DNA of 64,000 nt from Clostridiales bacterium (GTDB lineage Bacteria > Bacillota_A > Clostridia > Oscillospirales > Oscillospiraceae). The number at the start of each line of letters is the position of its first letter. The first letter of the stretch is position 1. Positions 60,384 through 64,000 of this stretch are shown here, piece after piece. Location of the stretch: contig DXTB01000003.1 in NCBI GenBank assembly GCA_019410105.1, positions 1 to 64,000 of the forward strand, read 5' to 3'. The notes below the pieces were generated by a model, which worked only from the letters and a program-made list of their open reading frames with translations, was not told the origin of the DNA and did no database searches. A program made the position numbers and the translations under genes.

Positions 60384-60854
60384 TCAAAACAGCTGCACCA
60401 CGCCGTAGGTCAGCGTGGTGACGATGGCCCCGGCAATCACCACGCCCAGGAAGATGGCGGGCAGCGCGTGGCGCATCCGGATGTCCAGCAGGGCCGCCAC
60501 CAGAGCCCCCGTCCAGGCCCCGGTCCCCGGCAGGGGGATGGCTACCAGAATGATGAGTCCCGGCAGGCGGTACTTCCGCACCATCCGGCCCTTCAGGTGA
60601 GCCCGGCGCTCCAGCCAGTCGATCCTGGGGCCGAAAAGGCGGGTGCCCCGGAGCCAGTCGAAGATCCGGCGGATCAGCAGCAGGATAAAGGGCACCGGCA
60701 CCATATTGCCCAGGATGGACACCAGGCAGGCCGCGGCCGGGGAGAGTCCCGCCGCCACTCCCACAGGAATGGCGCCCCGGAGCTCCAGCACCGGCACCAT
60801 AGCGGTGCCGAAGGTCAGCAGGATCGCTTGCATCAGGTTTTCCTCTACGGGCAT
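60384..60854 (-). CDS. small multidrug export-type membrane protein
   Basis: A 156-residue membrane protein with about four helices of the Sm_multidrug_ex (COG2426) family. Blocks: FGTAMVPVLELRGAIPVGVAAGL (the ELRGAIP motif), LGNMVPVPFILLL, and AIPLPGTGAWTGALVAALL. The name of the family rests on weak evidence; actual transport substrate is unknown. GGGAGGCCGCC precedes the ATG. It follows the ABC operon by 70 bp in the same direction and may be part of the same transcript. Confidence 0.85.
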   Translation of the reverse strand: MPVEENLMQAILLTFGTAMVPVLELRGAIPVGVAAGLSPAAACLVSILGNMVPVPFILLLIRRIFDWLRGTRLFGPRIDWLERRAHLKGRMVRKYRLPGLIILVAIPLPGTGAWTGALVAALLDIRMRHALPAIFLGVVIAGAIVTTLTYGVVQLF

Positions 60855-60924
60855 GGCGGCCTCCCTTAAGATTTCCGGGGCCGTGGGATCACTCCCACGG
60901 CCCGCCGGAAGCGTATGGTCCAGT

Positions 60925-61734
60925 TTACTCCAGATTCAAGCGCTTTTTCAAGGTAATTGTGGTTACAATATAGAAAATCGCGCCGTAGAGCACTGTCAGC
61001 AGGAGCAGAGCCACCATCGTGAAGTGGACCGCCGCCACGCCGGTGAGCTGGAAATCCAGCGTCAGCAGGAACTGGTGCAGCGGCCCCTCGTCCAGCAGGA
61101 CCAGAACAATGGCCCCCGCCATCTGCACCACAAACTGGAACGCAAAGAAGAACGCCACGGACAGGGCCATCTTATGGTTGGCAAAGCTGTGGCCCGCCGC
61201 CAGAGCGGCATAGAACTGCAGGGAGAAACTCATGCAGGCTGCCAGCATCAGCGCCAGAAGCTCCAGCGCGAAAACGGTGCCGTTGACGGCGTAGTAGGCG
61301 GTCATCTGCTGGAACAGCTTGGGGAAAACACTCGCCAAATCCGTCAAGAAGCTCACGTTGAAGGCCGCCACAAAAACAGACAGGAACACCACCACGCCGG
61401 TGGCGATGAACCACACGGCGGAGACGATCAGCTTGCTCCACACATGCTGGTGAACCGAGGCGGGCAGAGTGAACATGATGTAGCCCTCGTCCCCCAGCAG
61501 ATTTTTGTAGAACCGCTGGAGCATCAGAATGAACGCCACAATGAACACGGCGGTAATGGCCACCACATAGGCCATGACCACCAAAGCGGCCAGCATATTC
61601 AGCACAAAGTTGCCTGAGTCCATCAGCCTGGCGGAGAAATTGAAGCCCAGGGCCACCGCCAGCAGAACCAGGTACAAAGGCCCCATGATGCGGGCCGTGG
61701 CACGGAATTCGTGCTTCAAGAGTTTCGTCAGCAT
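60925..61734 (-). CDS. ABC transporter permease
   Basis: Six-helix ABC-2-like permease of 269 residues. A basic amphipathic start (MLTKLLKHEFRATARIMGPL) leads into helices such as LYLVLLAVALGFNF, VVMAYVVAITAVFIVAFILML and the last MVALLLLTVLYGAIFYIVTTI. Its start overlaps the end of the ATPase gene by 7 bp, so it is the membrane partner of that ATPase. YtrA-controlled exporters of this kind often deal with cell-wall-active peptides; the substrate is not shown here. Confidence 0.85.
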   Translation of the reverse strand: MLTKLLKHEFRATARIMGPLYLVLLAVALGFNFSARLMDSGNFVLNMLAALVVMAYVVAITAVFIVAFILMLQRFYKNLLGDEGYIMFTLPASVHQHVWSKLIVSAVWFIATGVVVFLSVFVAAFNVSFLTDLASVFPKLFQQMTAYYAVNGTVFALELLALMLAACMSFSLQFYAALAAGHSFANHKMALSVAFFFAFQFVVQMAGAIVLVLLDEGPLHQFLLTLDFQLTGVAAVHFTMVALLLLTVLYGAIFYIVTTITLKKRLNLE

Positions 61735-62423
61735 TTGAACACCTCCCGGAACAGGGCGTCCACGCTCATGCCCTTCTCCTCCCGGATCTCATCCACAGAG
61801 GACTGGAGCACCACCTGGCCCTGATTGATGAAAATGACCTCGTCCAGAACCTTTTCCACATCGGCGATCAGGTGGGTGGAGATAATCACTGCCGCCTCGG
61901 GATTGTAATTGCCGATGATGGTGGAGAGGATGTAGTCCCGGGTGGCGGGGTCCACGCCGCCGATGGGCTCATCCAGCAGATACAGCTTTGCCGCCCGGCT
62001 CATCACCATGATGAGCTGCACCTTCTCCCGGGTTCCCTTAGACATCTGCTTGATCCGCTGGGTCAGGCGGATGTTCAGATGGGTGAGCATCTCCTCCGCC
62101 GCCTTCCGATTGAAGTCCCGGTAGAAGTCGCCATAGAAATCCAGCAGCTGCTTCACGGACATCCAAGTGGGGATGCAGGTCCGCTCCGGCAGGTAGCTGA
62201 CGCTGGCGTGGCTCTCCTTTCCAGGGGCCATATCGCATACCAGCACCTCTCCCTCGCTGGGGGTCAGCAGGCCGTTGGCCAGCTTGATAAGGGTGGTCTT
62301 GCCGCTGCCGTTGGGGCCCAGCAATCCCACGATCCGGCCCGGTTCCACCGCTAGGCTCACATGGTTCAGCGCCGGCGCGTTGCCGTAGTGCTTGCTCAGA
62401 TCTTTACATTCCAGAACTGCCAT
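61728..62423 (-). CDS. ABC transporter ATP-binding protein
   Basis: Nucleotide-binding subunit of 231 residues: Walker A LLGPNGSGKTTLIKL, signature region in a degenerate form (QMSKGTREKVQL instead of LSGGQ), Walker B KLYLLDEPIGGVDP and the switch His in IISTHLIADVEKV. Overlaps the GntR gene by 20 bp and the permease by 7 bp, so all three are translationally coupled. The MSKGTREK signature is common in the YtrB/EcsA-like subgroup of two-component ABC exporters. Confidence 0.93.
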   Translation of the reverse strand: MAVLECKDLSKHYGNAPALNHVSLAVEPGRIVGLLGPNGSGKTTLIKLANGLLTPSEGEVLVCDMAPGKESHASVSYLPERTCIPTWMSVKQLLDFYGDFYRDFNRKAAEEMLTHLNIRLTQRIKQMSKGTREKVQLIMVMSRAAKLYLLDEPIGGVDPATRDYILSTIIGNYNPEAAVIISTHLIADVEKVLDEVIFINQGQVVLQSSVDEIREEKGMSVDALFREVFKC

Positions 62424-62796
62424 TGTCTTCTCCTCCCTTGGTCTCCTCCTGCCGCAGCAGCGTCAGGATCTCCTCCCGGCCATAGCCCAGGTGAGTCATG
62501 GCCTCCAGGAACGCCTGAATGTGGCGCTCCGCCAAACTTCTCTTTGCAGATGCAATCATGGCCTGATCCTCTGTCACAAATCTACCCGTGGTCCGCTGGC
62601 TGTATACCAGTCCGTCCCGCTCCAGCTCCGTCAGGGCCCGCTGCATGGTGTTGGGATTCACCCCGGCCTCCGTAGCCAGGTCCCGCACGGAAGGCAGCCG
62701 CTCCCCCGGCGGGAACGCGCCGGAGACAATGCCCACCTTGATCTGCGCGATCAGCTGGGAATAGATCGGCGCGTCATTGGAAAACTGCCACTTCAC
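62404..62796 (-). CDS. GntR-family (YtrA-type) transcriptional regulator
   Basis: Short GntR regulator of 130 residues: winged helix at about 8-75 (APIYSQLIAQIKVGIVSGAF, then LPSVRDLATEAGVNPNTMQRAL) and a small helical dimer tail, as in YtrA. The GTG at 62796 is chosen because GGGAGGTG lies 5 bp before it. First gene of the GntR-ATPase-permease operon, which it almost certainly represses through the imperfect palindrome at 62820-62841, lifting in response to an antimicrobial or wall stress (family inference). Confidence 0.9.
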   Translation of the reverse strand: MKWQFSNDAPIYSQLIAQIKVGIVSGAFPPGERLPSVRDLATEAGVNPNTMQRALTELERDGLVYSQRTTGRFVTEDQAMIASAKRSLAERHIQAFLEAMTHLGYGREEILTLLRQEETKGGEDNGSSGM

Positions 62797-62819
62797 AGAA
62801 GCACCTCCCATTTGTGTTG

Positions 62820-62865
62820 TTGTACTAAGCAAGTAATACAATAGCGCATTCTCCAGATTTGTCAA
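62820..62865 (-). promoter_or_regulatory. promoter and operator of the GntR-ABC operon
   Basis: Read leftward: TTGACA (62860-62865), 16 bp, TATTGT (62838-62843). The imperfect palindrome TTGTACTAA...GTAATACAA (62820-62841) runs from the -10 downstream. Its TGTACT and ATAC elements resemble the palindrome before the S41 gene (43511-43530). Confidence 0.65.
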
Positions 62866-62894
62866 GTGGATTCGAAAAAAAATTTTGGAGAGGC

Positions 62895-62926
62895 AAAAGC
62901 GCCGCAGCGGCTTATCGCTGCGGCGC
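62895..62926 (-). terminator. terminator of the membrane XRE regulator
   Basis: Read leftward: GCGCCGCAGCG stem with its complement, six-base loop, then TTTT; 14 bp past the stop. Confidence 0.82.
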
Positions 62927-62940
62927 AAAGGATTCATCGG

Positions 62941-63720
62941 TTATTCGATTTTGCGGAGGGAGGTTCTCTGATCATACCGGCAGCCCAGGATGAGGATGGC
63001 GAAGCCCAAAATGGTCACCAGAAGACAGGGCAGGTCGTCCCAAAAAGTCACCTCCACAAATTCCCACATATTCTCCGGCCCATACTCCGCCAGATACACC
63101 AGCAACGCAGTGGAAATACTCCAGACCGGCCCCGTCTGCAAAAACCGCAGAGGCGCGGGAAGGGGGAGCCGCATGTTCAGCAGACCCATCAGCACCAGGA
63201 GCCAGCCCAGATGATACCAACGAAGCCGCCCTGCCAATTGGCGGCCCCGGAATACCAGAATCACAGACACGAGAATCAGCAGCACATGGGGAATCATTGT
63301 GGGAATATACACCATCTGCACGTATTTCACCCAGGCAAAATTCTCGAGGTCCTGCGCCTGCTGGTATGTATTGGCCGCAAGAACAGCCAGGTCAACCAGA
63401 TTCCAGACACCCCAGGCCGCCAGAACCCAGGCCAGCAGATAGCCCCTGTTCCGGTACCATTGCTTGACCCGGACCCACAGGCCCGCCGCAGGAGCCGTGG
63501 TACTGGCCGTCTCCGGCTCCTCTAGTTCTTCCAGCAATAAGTAATCCGTGGACACGCCGAACTGGCGGCTGATGCGGACGAGCTTCTCCGCCTCCGGCAT
63601 GGCCTCGTTCCGCTCCCACTTGCTCACCGCCTGGCGGCTCACATCCAGCAGCTCGGCAAGCTGGTCCTGGCTCAATCCCGCCCGGGTCCGGAGCTTTTGC
63701 AGCTTCTCTCCAAAGGTCAT
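62941..63720 (-). CDS. XRE-family regulator with membrane domain
   Basis: A 259-residue protein: XRE helix-turn-helix at 1-65 (FGEKLQKLRTRAGLSQDQLAEL, SRQAVSKWERNEAMPEAEKL), a linker, then five hydrophobic segments from about 105 to 250 (YLLAWVLAAWGVWNLVDLAV, PHVLLILVSVILVF, YHLGWLLVLMGLLNM, TALLVYLAEYG, LLVTILGFAILILG). GGGAGGGAAGCGCC fixes the start at MTFGEK. It would be a membrane-tethered regulator sensing envelope state. Its plan matches the broken gene at 27806-28326, which keeps a similar HTH (GERLIQLRAKAGLSQDTLAE). Confidence 0.87.
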   Translation of the reverse strand: MTFGEKLQKLRTRAGLSQDQLAELLDVSRQAVSKWERNEAMPEAEKLVRISRQFGVSTDYLLLEELEEPETASTTAPAAGLWVRVKQWYRNRGYLLAWVLAAWGVWNLVDLAVLAANTYQQAQDLENFAWVKYVQMVYIPTMIPHVLLILVSVILVFRGRQLAGRLRWYHLGWLLVLMGLLNMRLPLPAPLRFLQTGPVWSISTALLVYLAEYGPENMWEFVEVTFWDDLPCLLVTILGFAILILGCRYDQRTSLRKIE

Positions 63721-63837
63721 GGCGCTTCCCTCCCCTGCCGTTTTCACACGTTCAGGATACCAGACGATACTAGGACATGCCAGCAACCAAACCTGGAATT
63801 TCCGCTACCACAGGTAGCGGAGCGGTGTTTCCGGCGC

Positions 63838-64000
63838 TCAGGCGTACATTTTGTCCAGGCGGGACACGATGTCCGCCAGAGTGTCGTGGTCCGCATCTGC
63901 CACGATGGTGGCCCCGCAGGCCCGGACAGCGGGTACGCAGTTGGCGGGGGCAAATCCCTCCGCCGCCCAGGTCAGCATGGACAGGTCGTTGGCCTCGTCC
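63838..64000 (-). CDS. HAD-family (Cof-type) phosphatase, C-terminal end
   Basis: The last 53 codons of a gene that enters from the right edge. The frame begins with DEANDLSMLTWAAEGFAPAN, the end of HAD motif IV (GDxxNDxxM) of Cof-type IIB hydrolases, then the usual VRACGATIVADADHDTLADI tail and the stop TGA. Such enzymes remove phosphate from sugar phosphates or cofactors. The substrate cannot be told from the fragment. Confidence 0.8.
   Translation of the reverse strand, partial: DEANDLSMLTWAAEGFAPANCVPAVRACGATIVADADHDTLADIVSRLDKMYA

Overview
The window is GC-rich chromosomal DNA from an anaerobic, amino-acid-fermenting, probably spore-forming Firmicute. The best fit is class Clostridia, Oscillospiraceae-like gut bacteria (Flavonifractor, Oscillibacter, Dysosmobacter and relatives). 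This is inferred from gene content: two pyruvate:ferredoxin oxidoreductases, methionine gamma-lyase, formate-THF ligase, a K+-dependent membrane pyrophosphatase, NhaC and AGCS sodium carriers, MurT/GatD-type lipid II amidation genes, a collagen-like surface protein, and Gram-positive ribosome binding sites and promoters. I saw no rRNA, tRNA or CRISPR array.

Layout. 1-9 kb: tandem glutamate dehydrogenases (the second lacks a catalytic Lys), fhs with a duplicated 3' tail, nhaC, a LysR regulator and methionine gamma-lyase. 9-16.5 kb: a leftward unit (AGCS symporter, aminotransferase, nifJ) with a divergent IclR regulator; it could take up an amino acid, deaminate it to pyruvate and oxidise that to acetyl-CoA. 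16.5-21 kb: ppk-ppx polyphosphate operon and a solitary tyrosine recombinase beside nested inverted repeats. 21-24.5 kb: two divergent LacI regulators, one coupled to an EEP-family hydrolase. 24.5-33 kb: LysM/G5/M23 wall hydrolase, pta, a broken XRE gene, eno, a GNAT, hppA. 33-38.3 kb: a lipoprotein, a 27-codon microprotein gene with its own promoter and terminator, a metallophosphoesterase, and two look-alike modules (small protein divergent from an XRE regulator, double palindromes between) that flank mnmG. 38.4-45.3 kb: cyclase-murT-gatD (GatD lacks its catalytic Cys and His), an LtaS-type sulfatase and an S41 peptidase with SLH-like repeats. 45.4-56.7 kb: second nifJ, comM, an iron-sulfur flavoprotein with a small membrane protein, a PepSY protein, thiI, cinA and a collagen-like protein. 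56.7-64 kb: ZIP transporter, a guanine-type purine riboswitch before guanine deaminase, two lipoprotein genes (one interrupted by a 42-bp repeat-bounded insert carrying a stop), a small export protein, a GntR-ABC operon, a membrane XRE regulator and the end of a HAD phosphatase.

Together the genes describe fermentation of amino acids and methionine to 2-oxo acids, ferredoxin-linked oxidation to acyl-CoA, phosphate-ester energy conservation through Pta, and ion-gradient handling by the pyrophosphatase, NhaC and AGCS. The most unusual items are the two active-site-depleted paralogs (GDH and GatD), the twin XRE/small-protein modules around mnmG, the microprotein unit and the repeat-interrupted lipoprotein. 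All functions are read from motifs seen by eye; no database search was run.
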